Notes: generated by a model not told the origin, from the letters alone. Shown: positions 13,001-28,000, counted from the first letter of the stretch. The stretch is DNA of 64,000 nt from Meghimatium bilineatum (GCA_034231615.1 CM067316.1:64943853-65007852); one strand, 5' to 3'. A program made the numbers and translations.

Positions 13001-16000
13001 CTTACTTTGCCTAAGCACTGTGATTTTTTTCAAAATGCTTTGACTAAACACTGTGATTTCTTTTAATAAATTTGACAAAATACTGTGCTTTCTTTCAAAT
13101 ACTTTGACTAAACACCATGATTCCTTTCAAGTACTTTGACTACATTGTGATTTTCCACCCAAATACTTTAACTAAACACTGTGATTTTGTCTCAAATACT
13201 TGAATCAAAAATAATGTTACCTATTCCAACAGAGCTGCTAAAAACATAATGTTACCTATTCCAACAGAGCTGCTAAAACAAACAGAGCTGCTAAAAACAT
13301 AATGTTACCTATTCCAACAGAGCTTTTAAAAACATAATGTTACCTATTCCAACAGAGCTGCTAAAAACATAATTTTACCTATTCCAACAGAGCTGCTAAA
13401 AACATAATGCTACCTATTCCAACAGAGCTGCTAAAACATAATGTTACATATTCCAACTGAGCTGCTAAAAACATAATGTTACATATTCCAACAGAGCTGC
13501 TAAAACATAATGTTACATATTCCAACAGAGTCACACAAAAAATAATAATGTTACCTATTCCAACAGAGCTGCTAAAACATAATGTTACCTATTCCAACAG
13601 AGCTGCTAAAACATAATGTTACCTATTCCAACAGAGCTGCTAAAAACATAATGCTACCTATTCCAACAGAGCTGCTAAAAACATAATGTTACCTATTCCA
13701 ACAGAGCTGCTAAAACATAATGTTACCTATTCCAAAAGAGCTGCTAAAAACATAATGTTACCTATTCCAACATAGCTGCTAAAACATAATGTTACATATT
13801 CCAACATAGCTGCTAAAAACATAATGTTACCTATTCCAACAGAGCTGCTAAAACATAATGTTACCTATTCCAACAGAGCTGCTAAAACATAATGTTACCT
13901 ATTCCAACAGAGCTGCTAAAACATAATGTTACCTATTCCAAAAGAGCTGCTAAAAACATAATGTTACCTATTCCAACATAGCTGCTAAAACATAATGTTA
14001 CATATTCCAACATAGCTGCTAAAAACATAATGTTACCTATTCCAACAGAGCTGCTAAAACATAATGTTACCTATTCCAACAGAGCTGCTAAAACATAATG
14101 TTACCTATTCCAACAGAGCTGCTAAAAAAACCAGTCATCAGTCGTCGACTTCCACGAACAATGAGGAGGAAGGAAGGTGAACGACTGTTCTTACCATGCT
14201 CATTTACTGGATTCCCCACACCTCAGGTCTCGTGGTATAAAGACATGGAGATAATCTCTGAGCCAGTCGCACTGCAGAATGATCTGACCATAGAATCTGT
14301 AGACAGATCGGTAGCCTTGACCTGTAGAGGAGAGAACACAGCTGGCACGACAAATGAGATCGTTCAGTTACAAGTCATACAATCAGGCGAGTAGTGTTCA
14401 TTTTTTAGCAGTTGAACATGAACAAAATATAAATACAATTAAAAAAAAAAACAATGAGAGAAATCTGCTCTGGATTACGACACATGCAACATTCCCATAA
14501 GTTTTCAGTTCTCCAGTCTATCAGGCACACAATAGTACACATATTATATTTATCTGATATTTATTTATTATTTCGACTTCAGCAAGTGCATGCACATGTC
14601 GCCGCAGGAAACAGGACAACTTGCCAGAGACCGCGGAGATTTCAGGAGATTGATAACGAACGCTTTTCTGGAAAGAATATGGCACATGACAACAACATTT
14701 CCATTTGTGCCGTTAGGCATGGCGTGGGGGGGGGGAGTTGAAGTTGTCTGTCGTTGGCCATTTGGGTCATATTAGCCATGGTCAGCCGGTGTCTCTTGAA
14801 GGTTTATTTGAGTGTCTACAGCCATCTTGTTCTTATCTTCCATGTTCATTGTAGCCCAATATTCTGTTGTTGTATGGCTGGTTGCGTTAGTTCCATTCTC
14901 ATGATGTCACCCAACCACCTGGTCTGCTGTCTCTCGATGTAATCGTGACTTGAGATGGTCTTTAAATCTTTCTTGATATCTTCATATCATCAACCACCGA
15001 ACTATGTCATCAACCACCGAACTATGTCATCAACCACTGAACTATGTCATTAATACACATCTCTATGTCATCAACCACTGAACTATGTCATTAATACACA
15101 TCTCTATGTCATCAACCACTGAACTATGTCATCAACCACCGAACTATGTCATTAATACACATCTCTATGTCATCAACCACTGAACTATGTCATCAACCAC
15201 CGAACTATGTCATCAACCACCGAACTATGTCATCAACCACTGAACTATGTCATCAACCACTGAACTATGTCATCAACCACCGAACTATGTCATTAAACCA
15301 CATAACTATGTCATCAACCACTGAACTATGTCATCAACCACTGAACTATGTCATCAACCACTGAACTATGTCATCAACCACTGAACTATGTCATCAACCA
15401 CCGAACTATGTCATCAACCACCGAACTATGTCATTAAACCACATAACTATGTCATCAACCACTGAACTATGTCATCAACCACCGAACTATGTCATCAACC
15501 ACCGAACTATGTCATTAAACCACATAACTATGTCATTAAACCACATAACTATGTCATCAACCACCGAACTATGTCATTAAACCACATAATTATGGCATCA
15601 ATCACGTAACTATGTCATTAAACCACATAACTATGTCATCAACCACCGAACTATGTCATTAAACCACATAATTATGGCATCAATCACGTAACTATATCAT
15701 CAACCACTGAACTATGTCATCAACCACCGAACTATGTCATCAACCACCGAACTATGTCATTAAACCACATAACTATGTCATCAACCACATAACTATGTCA
15801 TCAACCACCGAACTATGTCATTAAACCACATAATTATGGCATCAATCACGTAACTATGTCATCAACCACTGAACTATGTCATCAACCACCGAACTATGTC
15901 ATTAAACCACATAATTATGGCATCAATCACGTAACTATGTCATTAAACCACATAACTATGTCATCAACCACCGAACTATGTCATTAAACCACATAATTAT

Positions 16001-19000
16001 GTCATCAACCACCGAACTATGTCATTAAACCACATAATTATGGCATCAATCACGTAACTATGTCATCAACCACTGAACTATGTCATCAATCGTTAAACTG
16101 TGTCATCAACCACCGAACTATGTCATTAAACCACATAACTATGGCATCAATCACGTAACTATGTCATCAACCACCGAACTATCCACCACTGAACTATGTC
16201 ATTAAACCACATAACTATGTCATCAACCACTGAACTATGTCATTAAACTACATAATTATGGCATCAATCACGTAACTATGTCATCAACCACCGAACTATC
16301 CACCACTGAACTATGTCATTAAACCACATAACTATGTCATCAACCACTGAACTATGTCATTAAACTACATAATTATGGCATCAATCACGTAACTATGTCA
16401 TCAACCACTGAACTATGTCATCAACCACCGAACTATGTCATTAAACCACATAATTATGGCATCAATCACGTAACTATGTCATCAACCACCGAACTATCCA
16501 CCACTGAACTATGTCATCAACCGCTGAACTGTGTCATCAACCAACCACCGAACGGTGTCATCAACAAGATAACTGCCTGCCAATGAGTATTATATTTCGT
16601 TATATCTGAGTCCCGCATGACCAGACCAGTATTTCCATGTAATACCGTGGACAACCAGCTTGTTTTCTAACGTGACCCATAATTTACTTAAAATACATCT
16701 TTCTATCTTATGTAACATGATTTGGGAGTCTGAGACTATCTTTATCTGAGCTGATATCTCAGCATTAACCAATCGTCGATGCTTCTATTTTAATTTTTAT
16801 GCCCCATGATGTAGTATAGTAGGCAGATGAATGATCAATCACCTACCTGTCATTCTTGTAGACAATAAAACTCCATCCGCACTTGTTTATGTCTCTGTTG
16901 TGTCAGCCATCTATGTAGATGATTGTGTTTTGTCAATCAATGTACTGCATCGGATTTATCTTCTAATTTTACGTCTTTCGTCCTTTATAAACTGCATATC
17001 TTGTAAACTATGGCGTTTGCTAGTTTGTTTCTATGTTGGAAAGTAGACTGCTAGTTTGTTTCTTTGTTAGAAAGTACATTGCTAGTATGTTTCTTTTATT
17101 AGAAAGTAGATTGCTAGTTTGTTTCTTTGATAGAAAGTATATTACTAGTTTGTTTCTTTGGTGGATAGTAAATAGCTTCTGATCGAAACGTCTTGTGTAT
17201 GAAGTTAAAATTCAATGTAACTAATCATTTTACCTATAATTTATTCACCAAATGATGTATGTTTTATGATAGTTTTTGAATCATTCAACAAAAAAGTGTC
17301 TTATCTCAGAACGACCAGCTCCCAGTGATTACAAGCTGTCTCTGAAGTCTATCAACGAGTCACCGACAGACGTCAAAGTCAAATGGACAGTGGACACTGG
17401 CAATCTGAATGATATTAGGTTGAAATTTGTTATAAGTACTGTTATTATTGTTGTACCTCAAGTAGTCAATGTTGTACCTGACCTAATAATGTGTTACTGT
17501 TTTTCTTGGATGAGTGGAGACTGTTGTAATTGTAGTAATGTATAACTCCTTTAGGGGCCGCCCAAAAAGTTCACGTTTTTTTTACAAAAGTTGACCCCAA
17601 CAATTCTTTTTAAAATAAACCATTTAAGTGTTTTAATTATAAATATATTTCTGGAAATGTGAATCTAAACAAAATAATTTTGCTGTACGTTGTCTCTGTA
17701 ACAAATAATAACATCCTGATATTCAGACATTAAAATAATAGTAATTCTTTTCAGCACAGACTTTACCATCAAAATAGATTACAAACATTCATTCAGATGT
17801 GTTCTTTTTCAGCGTTCTTTCTCAAACTCCTGCTGGAACTCTCTTGTTGCAGCACAATCATCCTACTAGATTTCCAGCAAGATGTAATCAAGATAATGAA
17901 CATGCACCTTGCCATCGTTTTACATGCGCTAATGGTCCGTCACATTCGTCTTCAAGAAAAATGATTTAAAAAGCGCACAGAAAAATTCAAAAAACGTAGA
18001 GTATTGATATGATACATCTCTGTTTCCCCCTACTCTCAGTGTATGCGAGTACTTCAGTGTATGCGAGTACTTCAGTGTATGCGAGTACTTCAGTGTATGC
18101 GAGTACTTCAGTGTATGCGAGTACTTCAGTGTATGCGAGTACTTCAGTGTATGCGAGTACTTCAGTGTATGCGAGTACTTCAGTGTATGCGAGTACTTCA
18201 GTGTATGAGAGTACTTCAGTGTATGCGAGTACTTCAGTGTATGAGAGTACTTCAGTGTATGCGAGTACTTCAGTGTATGCGAGTACTTCAGTGTATGCGA
18301 GTACTTCAATGTATGCGAGTACTTCAGTGTATGCGAGTACTTCAGTGTATGAGAGTAATTCAGTGTATGCGAGTACTTCAGTGTATGAGAGTACTTCAGT
18401 GTATGCGAGTACTTCAGTGTATGCGAGTACTTCAGTGTATGCGAGTACTTCAGTGTATGCGAGTACTTCAGTGTATGAGAGTACTTCAGTGTATGAGAGT
18501 ACTTCAGTGTATGCGAGTACTTCAGTGTATGCGAGTACTTCAGTGTATGCGAGTACTTCAGTGTATGAGAGTACTTCAGTGTATGAGAGTACTTCAGTGT
18601 ATGAGAGTACTTCAGTGTATGCGAGTACTTCAGTGTATGCGAGTACTTCAGTGAAAGTATGAGATGTCTCAGTGTATGCGAGTACTTCAGTGAAAGTATG
18701 AGATATTTCAGTGTATGCGAGTACTTCAGTGTATGCGAGTACTTCAGTGTATGCGAGTACTTCAGTGTATGCGAGTACTTCAATGTATGCGAGTACTTCA
18801 GTGTATGCGAGTACTTCAGTGTATGCGAGTACTTCAGTGTATGAGAGTACTTCAGTGTATGAGAGTACTTCAGTGTATGCGAGTACTTCAGTGTATGCGA
18901 GTACTTCAGTGTATGCGAGTACTTCAGTGTATGAGAGTACTTCAGTGTATGCGAGTACTTCAGTGTATGCGAGTACTTCAGTGAAAGTATGAGATGTCTC

Positions 19001-22000
19001 AGTGTATACGAGTACTTCAGTGAAAGTATGAGATATTTCAGTGTATTCGAGTACTTCAGTGAAAGTATGAGATGTTTCAGTCAGTGTATGCAAGTACTTC
19101 AGTTAAAGTATGAGATGTTTAAGTGTATGCAAGTACTTCAGTGAAAGTATGAGAGTTAGTGTTAGTGTTGGATATTTCAATGTGAGCGCGAGATGTTTCA
19201 GTGTAAGTAAGAAAAGTGTGTAAACTTATGTTTACCAAACGTTTAGTGATGATAAACTTATGTTGACCAAACGTTTAGTGATGATAAACGTATGTTGACC
19301 AAACGTTTAGTGATGACAATCTTATGTTGACCAAATGTTTAGTGATGATGACCTTATATATTTAAACCAGAAATAACATTTCGACAAATGTGCTTTCTTC
19401 AGGAAATTTGATGTCAATCTGACCAAAGAGAACGGGGATGTTCTTCTAAAACAACAACTGGATTCTGAGCAACGATCTTTACGTTACAGATACCTGACTC
19501 CTCAAACCAGGTAAGTGTTAAGTTACAGATACCTGACTCCTCAAACCAGGTAAGTGTTAAGTTACAGATACCTGACTCCTCAAACCAGGTAAGTTACAGA
19601 TACCTGACTCCTCAAACCAGGTAAGTGTTAAGGAGCACCGAACCTTAGATAGGGACTACGCTATAGCATTTTAAGTGCTGCGTACCGTTTTTTCCCTAAT
19701 AAGATAACTCCCATATTGGCATACTTCACATAGTGAGATAACTATAACATTTATTAAAGAAAACTAATGATAACATTGTTTACGTTATCTTATGTGTTAT
19801 TCTATCTCGCTGGGAAACTTTAAGTCTATTTTCAGTTTTCTAGTCAGGAATACGGTTCACTGCATCAAGATAATTTTCACAATTCGTGAGAACTTCACAT
19901 GTAAGTCACGGGATCACATTTACGCAATCATCTGTACGCGGTGCAACCTCACGAAATATGGGAGAAACTAATCTTTGAGTTGGAGATAGTTTAACCGACC
20001 AATAGCGATATCCCTCAAGATGACACCGGTAGCGTCACACTTCAACGATTATATTTCCACTGGTGATCTTGACATATCGGCTACGGATATTCGGTCATTC
20101 ATCCGCACCATGAGAAACGCTTCATGAAAGAGAACCGCCTTATCGTTAAAATGAGGCATTTGAACACGCATGAGATGATCTCCTCCAAAAAGATGCGTTT
20201 AACACCTATATCTCCCACATTGAATAGTTTTAACACCTATATTTCCCACATTGAATAGTTTTAACACCTATATCTCCCACATTGAATAGTTTTAACACCT
20301 ATATATCCCACATTGAATAGTTTTAACACCTATATCTCCCACATTGAATAGTTTTAACACCTATATCTCCCACATTGAATAGTTTTAACACCTATATCTC
20401 CCACATTTAATAGTTTTAACACCTATATCTCCCACATTGAATAGTTTTAACACCTATATCTCCCACATTCACTAGTTTTAACACCTATATCTCCCACATT
20501 GAATAGTTTTAACACCTATATCTCCCACATTGAATAGTTTTAACACCTATATCTCCCACATTGAATAGTTTTAACACCTATATCTCCCACATTGAATAGT
20601 TTTAACACCTATATCTCCCACATTGAATAGTTTTAACACCTATATCTCCCACATTGAATAGTTTTAACACCTATATCTCCCACATTCACTAGTTTTAACA
20701 CCTATATCTCCCACATTCACTAGTTTTAACACCTATATCTCCCACATTCACTAGTTTTAACACCTATATCTCCCACATTGAATAGTTTTAACACCTATAT
20801 CTCCCACATTGAATAGTTTTAACACCTATATCTCCCACATTGAATAGTTTTAACACCTATATATCCCACATTGAATAGTTTTAACACCTATATCTCCCAC
20901 ATTGAATAGTTTTAACACCTATATCTCCCACATTGAATAGTTTTAACACCTATATCTCCCACATTGAATAGTTTTAACACCTATATCTCCCACATTGAAT
21001 AGTTTTAACACCTATATCTCCCACATTGAATAGTTTTAACACCTATATCTCCCACATTGAATAGTTTTAACACCTATATCTCCCACATTGAATAGTTTTA
21101 ACACCTATATCTCCCACATTGAATAGTTTTAACACCTATATCTCCCACATTGAATAGTTTTAACACCTATATCTCCCACATTGAATAGTTTTAACACCTA
21201 TATCTCCCACATTCACTAGTTTTAACACCTATATCTCCCACATTCACTAGTTTTAACACCTATATCTCCCACATTCACTAGTTTTAACACCTATATCTCC
21301 CACATTCACTAGTTTTAACACCTATATCTCCCACATTGAATAGTTTTAACACCTATATCTCCCACATTGAATAGTTTTAACACCTATATCTCCCACATTG
21401 AATAGTTTTAACACCTATATCTCCCACATTGAATAGTTTTAACACCTATATCTCCCACATTGAATAGTTTTAACACCTATATCTCCCACATTCACTAGTT
21501 TTAACACCTATATCTCCCACATTCGCTAGTTTTAACACCTATATCTCCCACATTCACTAGTTTTAACACCTATATCTCCTACAGCCACTAGTCTCATTTC
21601 CATTCTGTTCTTATTTCTGAATCACCACTTCTCATCCAGCAAACAGTGGAAAGTCCTGCCCCTTATCCAGATACGATTTATTTTATTTTATTATCACTGT
21701 TTTTAATTTTAAAATTTTTTTGGTGCATTTTCCATGTCTACTGTACTTTCTCTACATGTAACTACACACATTCTCACCTCTCTTGTCTCTCTTTATGTTT
21801 ATCTTGTATTCTTGGTCTGTCCGTGCCCACATATGTAGTCTTTGATTGATTTCATCCCGCTTGTGTTTATCCTTACTTTGATAAATATCTGTTTAATCGT
21901 CACGTCGATTCTGAGTATATTCCACGTAAAACGTCTATTTAATATGTTCCACGTAAAACGTCTATTTAATCCCATGTATATATTTTTTTCTTTTATATTT

Positions 22001-25000
22001 ACCTACTAACTGGTGCGCAGTTTTACTGGTGTGGATGAAGCACTTCTGTCGTAAAAAATACTTCTGGCGTCCGGTGTCATGACCAAAGAATACTTATTGA
22101 GATATACATGGCACCAATGTAGGCAAGATCCTTAAATAAATTGACCACAACTGTCATGTTAAACTGGTTAACATTGAAATAATTACTCACTTTAAAAGGC
22201 CCTAATCTTTAGTATCTTGGTGTGCTAGAAACGAATGTAACCATAAAACAATTGTATTGGCTGTCGTTATGGAGATATTTCATGTATTTCAATGTCTATG
22301 TTTCACCGTGTAAATGTATCCAGTATGAAAGTGGTAGCATATCCCATCCAGGACGTAGCTATCAACCCAGCATTTGTTGGCTGGGGTGATTTTCTAGGCA
22401 ATATAAATAAGTTCAGTAGGTTGCCATTGCTTTCTGAACGGTATGAATATCCAGTATGACTGCAACGAAATCGGTATTAAGTCTAGAATGACGTAATATA
22501 TATTAAATCACATTGCATTATATGATCATGAACACAACATCCAGAGTTGATTACATCATTTTCTGATGCAATGTAATACTACTACCCGGCTGCTGCTGAA
22601 GTAAGCTGATGTCAGCAGTGTACTATATAAAACTCACTAGTAAAGGTTGCTCATTAAACATATTTCAGACTTTATGCGAGGCAGTTTAAGCAACTATTAC
22701 ATACAACTGTTATTATTTTATCCATTTACGTACAATACAGAACAGTAATGCCTCGACAGTGTCATTAATGTCGTGGACAATTTCTGCTAAGTCTGTGGGG
22801 AAGCGACATTTGTCTAAACGAAGAAAAATCTTAGTTCTCAAGTAAAGAAAGCCTATCATCTTTACTTCGGATACCAGGTTGGTGACCAAGACAAGTGATG
22901 TGCTACATGTACAGCACAGCTTACACAGTGGGTGGAATGTCAAAGGACCATCAATGCCGTTTGCAGTCGCAATAGTGTGGAGAGAGCCAAGCAACTACAA
23001 CTGACTATTACATCTGCTTGGTTTCTCTTCTTTCCTGTGGAATAACGAAGCAAAAGAAGTCAATAATAGTCTACCTCAACATCCGTCTGCACCGAGATCA
23101 GTTCCACATGGTGAGATCAGTTCCACATGGTGAGATCAGTTCCACATGGTGAGATCAGTTCCACATGGTGAGATCAGTTCCACATGGTGAGATCAGTTCC
23201 ACATGGTGAGATCAGTTCCACAAGGTGAGGGACTTCTTATTTCAGAACTTCCAGCAGATTATTCTCTTGATTCATCTGATGAGGACAAGGCTGAATCGAC
23301 CTGTTCTTCTCCGTCAGCATGCTCTGATCCAGATTTTCACTGTGGTGCATCATCAACGCCACACGAGATAACACAGGAAGAACTAAATGACTTGGTTCGT
23401 GATTTAGACTTATCTAAGATCAAGGCAGGATGTTTGGATCGTCTTCAACAGTGGAATCCCCTAGAAGATGATGTCACAATGACGTCATATCGACAGCGAC
23501 CAGCAGTTGGAACCTTTCTTTAGAAAAGAAAGTAATCTGGTATTCTGTTCCGATATTGAGGACCTCATGAATGTTTTAAAAATAACTTATGACTCACAAG
23601 AATGGAGACTATTTGTTGACTTCTCAAGATTGAGTTTTAAGGTTGTGATTTTGCACAATGGAAACCGTCTTCCAACCATTCCATTAGCGCATGCTGTCCA
23701 CATGGAAGAGACATACGGTAACTTAAAACAGATACTAAATTACATTGAGTATAACAAATACAGCTGGCACTTATGTAGTGATTTGAATGTAGGTGCCCTT
23801 TTATTGGGACTACAGCAGAGATATACACAATAGATGCGCTTTTTATATGAGTCGGATAGCCGAACAAGGGAATTGCACTACTTGCAGAAGGAATAGATTT
23901 GCAGACAAAAAATCTATTAGTTGGAGAGAAGAATATCCAGTACCCAGCTCTGGTCGAGTCTCACAAAATCCTGCTACTACCCCTTCATATCAAACTTGGT
24001 TTGATGAAGAATGTCGTGAAAGCCATGGACCGGACTTCGCCATCTTACCGATATCTGCATGACAAATATTGTCGACTCAGTGAAGTAAATATTAAAGAGG
24101 AAATTTGTGTGGGTTCTCAGATTCGAGAGTTCTTAAAGATAATCAGTTGAAAAACTTGCTGCAGGGTGATGCGAAACAAGCATGGGATGCTTTTCATCTA
24201 GTGTCCACCAACTTTATCGGTAATATTTGGGCAGAAAACTACAGGTCACTAGTAGAAGGCATGCTGATGAAGTATCACATAAAACTACAGGTCACTAGTA
24301 GATGGCATGCTGATGAAGTATCACAGAAAACTACAGGTCACTAGTAGAAGGCATGCTGATGAAGTATCACAGAAAACTACAGGTCACTAGTAGAAGGCAT
24401 GCTGATGAAGTATCACAGAAAACTACAAGGAACTAGTAGAAGGCATGCTGATGAAGTATCACAGAAAACTACAAGGAACTAGTAGAAGGCATGCTGATGA
24501 AGTATCACAGAAAACTACAGGTCACTAGTAGAAGGCATGCTGATGAAGTATCACAGAAAACTACAAGGAACTAGTAGAAGGCATGCTGATGAAGTATCAC
24601 AGAAAACTACAGGTCACTAGTAGATGGCATGCTGATGAAGTATCACAGAAAACTACAGGTCACTAGTAGAAGGCATGCTGATGAAGTATCACAGAAAACT
24701 ACAGGTCACTAGTAGAAGGCATGCTGATGAAGTATCACAGAAAACTACAGGTCACTAGTAGAAGGCATGCTGATGAAGTATCAGATACCTGTCTGCAATA
24801 TGTCTCTAATGATCCAATTCCTTTATTCCAATCTGGATTTCTTTCCCGAGAAATCTGCCATGGTTAATGATGAACATCCCGATATATCGTAACAATAGAA
24901 CAAAGGTAGCAGAGAAAATGGTCAACTACAATGCTGATTGACTATTGATACTCTCTCAGAGATGCTCCCAAACAGCTGCACAAGAGACAGGCAAAAATTC

Positions 25001-28000
25001 TAAGAAGTAGTTTATGATCTTATTTTTTATAGGTATTAACATTTGCATTATTAATATTGGTATAGATTTCGTGATGTAAACAACATTTTTGTATGGTTGC
25101 AGGTACAAGGTCTTCATACACACGTATACACCACGTGGAGTAGTAGATGAGTCAAGTGTCACGTTTACAACGGAAGATCCTCGTACACTGCAAAGTAGGT
25201 GTGTGTGTTTGCGTGAGATGTGGATGTGTAAGAGAAATGTGTGTGTATAGTAAATACTATTACAAACGCACCTAAAACGTTCTTTGTTTTCAAGCTTAGA
25301 ATGTTTATGAACGTAAGTGACTCCTCAACACAGAACGCATGCAAGCGATGCAGTTCGTGCGGTCCCATTGTTTTTCTGATGTGATGTTTCTTTCGCATTT
25401 TTCCTGCTTCACATGCAAAATAGCAAATAAACAGAGTCTGACTGTTACACGTGGAAACAGGTTGTAATCAAGTTACAACTTCCATCACTGCAGTAAATTT
25501 GCAGCAAAGACAAAAATATGTTGAATTATACTCTTCGTCTTCTTTTGAGTTGGTTCTAAAACTGCTACAGATTATCAGGATATAGTCGGAAGAATGGAAT
25601 GATTTGTGTCATAGTTTACAGCTGTGCTGCGATATATACGCATTTTGGCCGGACATATCCGACTTCAGCATAGTTTCTAGGTAATTTTCACCTTATACGG
25701 TATGGGGCAGCCAACACCACTCCATAATCTCACTAATCATCTCTTATGACATGCATGAAAGTTAACCACCCGTGCTATTCGTTGCTCTATAAATTTTAAG
25801 AATATTCATTTAATTTTCAAGATTTATATATTTTAAATATTTTTATATTTTAAAATATTTATATTGTTCAGAATATTTATAGAATTTATAATATTTATAT
25901 AATTTATAATATTTATATAATTTTGAATATTTATATGTTTCAGAATATTTATAGATGTATACGTTCGAATGTGTTTCTATAGCGCGACTGTAGAATATGT
26001 TCTGATATGAAACTCCTTGTCCGATGTAGATGGATCTAGTTCACGATTAATCAACAAATAAACCTTTCTGTATGTGGCAGGTAGCTGGGTACCAGAGATG
26101 GACGTGGACATCGTCGAGATCAGAGATACTTCTGCTTTGGTGGATATTACTACACGAAATCTTGACCAGTATCAGTTACTAGGTTACAGGTAAGCAAAGT
26201 CGTGTTACTAGGTTACAGGTAAGCAAAGTCGTAACCACGTCCTCAGCAAAGATTTGGAGAGGAGGGGGGGGAGGGTTTTAAAAAAAAGTCATTCGTCAAT
26301 TATTTTCATTTTCATTGTAGTTTTTCCATTCCATTTTTGATAAGCATTTTCTATCTTTCCTTACTATAAACCGATAACCCTTAAAGGTCATCGGGGTACA
26401 ACGTCGGTTGTATCAAAACACAGACACACAGCAGTATTTTTAACTTTATCTTCAACGACTCGGATGCAGTGATTTGTTCTTCTATGAGACATATTCGTTT
26501 ATTTTTTTTAATTATCTGTCTAAAAGGAAACAGAAAGATATTCTAATTCCTATCATTTCAAAAATTGTAGTCGATTGTCAATTGTCTTTCCCCAGATGGT
26601 TTGTTATCCACACTTGCCTTTAAGTGTAGGGGTAATTGGAGCTCGAGCTTGTGTTCCAAGGCCAGAAATTTTAGTATCTACTATTTTCTCAATACTATTT
26701 ACGCAATATTTATAGATCAGGAGAAAGCGTTTAATAGAGTCAAGAGAGACGTACTACGGGAAATTCTAGAAATGTATTGTATCGAAGGACAATTGTTAAA
26801 GTATAAGATCTTTGTATAAACAATGCCACTGCGTAGTAAGAACATCAGATGGTATCACAGACGCATTTGATACAAAAACTGGACTGTGTCAGGTTTACGT
26901 GCTCTTGCCTTTGCTATTCAATATATACAATGACAGAATAATAAAAGAGGCAAAAAGTACAGAGGGCAACATCACCAACTCAGAACAAGACAACTCATAG
27001 CAACTAAACAATGAACTAAATGAACTGATTTTCGCAGACGATCAGAGCCTCATATACGAAAACGAAGAACAACTAAAAAATCATGTTAACTCACTATCTG
27101 CAACATCTAGAAAATACAACATGAAGAGCAATACACAAAAGGAGGTAAATGAAAATAAAGTAAATAGGTTACTAGAAAACTATCAATATAAAATAATAAA
27201 ATATAGAAAATAACAATAAAACAAAGAACAAATACAATTGTTAAAGGTCCCAATTGGACCGACACGTTGACTGTTTGTGTTTGTTCATTTTTTATTGTTA
27301 TTTTCTATATTTTATTATTTTATATTGATATAGTAACCTATTTACTTTATTTGCATTTACCTCTATTTGTATGGTTACTGCGGCACTTCCTTTTTGTCGG
27401 TCATCCTCCGATATTTGGGTTATTTATATTCAATACACAAAAGACGGAAAGTTTGAAAATATACAGAACACCGAGCCCACTAAACATACAGATAGACAAT
27501 ATAGGAGTAAAATAATATGCACAAAATAGATCTACATGGCGTTCTAAAATAAAAAAGAGCGCAACATCTTGTGAAAAGAAGAGAAATGCAGCAGCTCAAC
27601 AGCGGAGAGCAGCTAGAAAGTCACGGATAGACCAAGATCCGTCTACAGTCGTCATTCCATGTTCAAACTGTCCAAGGACATTTACAGCTCGAATAGGGCT
27701 CATTAGCCATCTACAAACTCATAATCAAGGACATAACTAAAATTGAATTTTCAAAAGTGGATGTAACAAATGGTCATCATCATTTGTGATGGACGAACAA
27801 CAACAAATAGGAGTAAAACAAGTATCGGAGTTCAAATATCTCGGTAGTATTTTTACAGAAAATGGAAGCTTTGATAGAGAGATAGAGACGAGGTGTCAAA
27901 AGACAAATGCAGCCGCTACTTACCACTGCTTCTCCATCCCAAGATCGAGATGGAAGTTAAAAGACAAATGATCTACAGTATATTCCTACCAACACTGTGT

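Larger units (their letters stand above)
22843..24965 (+). pseudogene. Frameshifted copy of a repetitive invertebrate protein family
   Basis: Fragments in all three + frames line up in order: [111 protein letters not shown] and a [19 protein letters not shown] end. From memory, this order occurs in many uncharacterised, repetitive proteins of aphids, Hydra and other invertebrates; I know no function. There are several frameshifts and stops, and two internal minisatellites (23094-23226, 24234-24782) grew from its sequence. It sits in the intron between FN3-1 middle and last exons, same strand. Inferred: a decayed mobile-element gene. Confidence 0.75.

Noticed and set aside
17929..19093. Long Ser/Tyr/Thr repeat proteins (SVYAST type)
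   Set aside because: An 18-bp repeat open in four or more frames; it sits in the intron between two in-phase FN3 exons.
22713..22994. 93-codon minus-strand open frame
   Set aside because: The plus strand of the same bases aligns with the start of the decayed repetitive gene, so this is its antisense shadow.
23203..24344. Functional gene in this interval
   Set aside because: The pieces fall in different frames with stops and internal tandem arrays; it is a relic.
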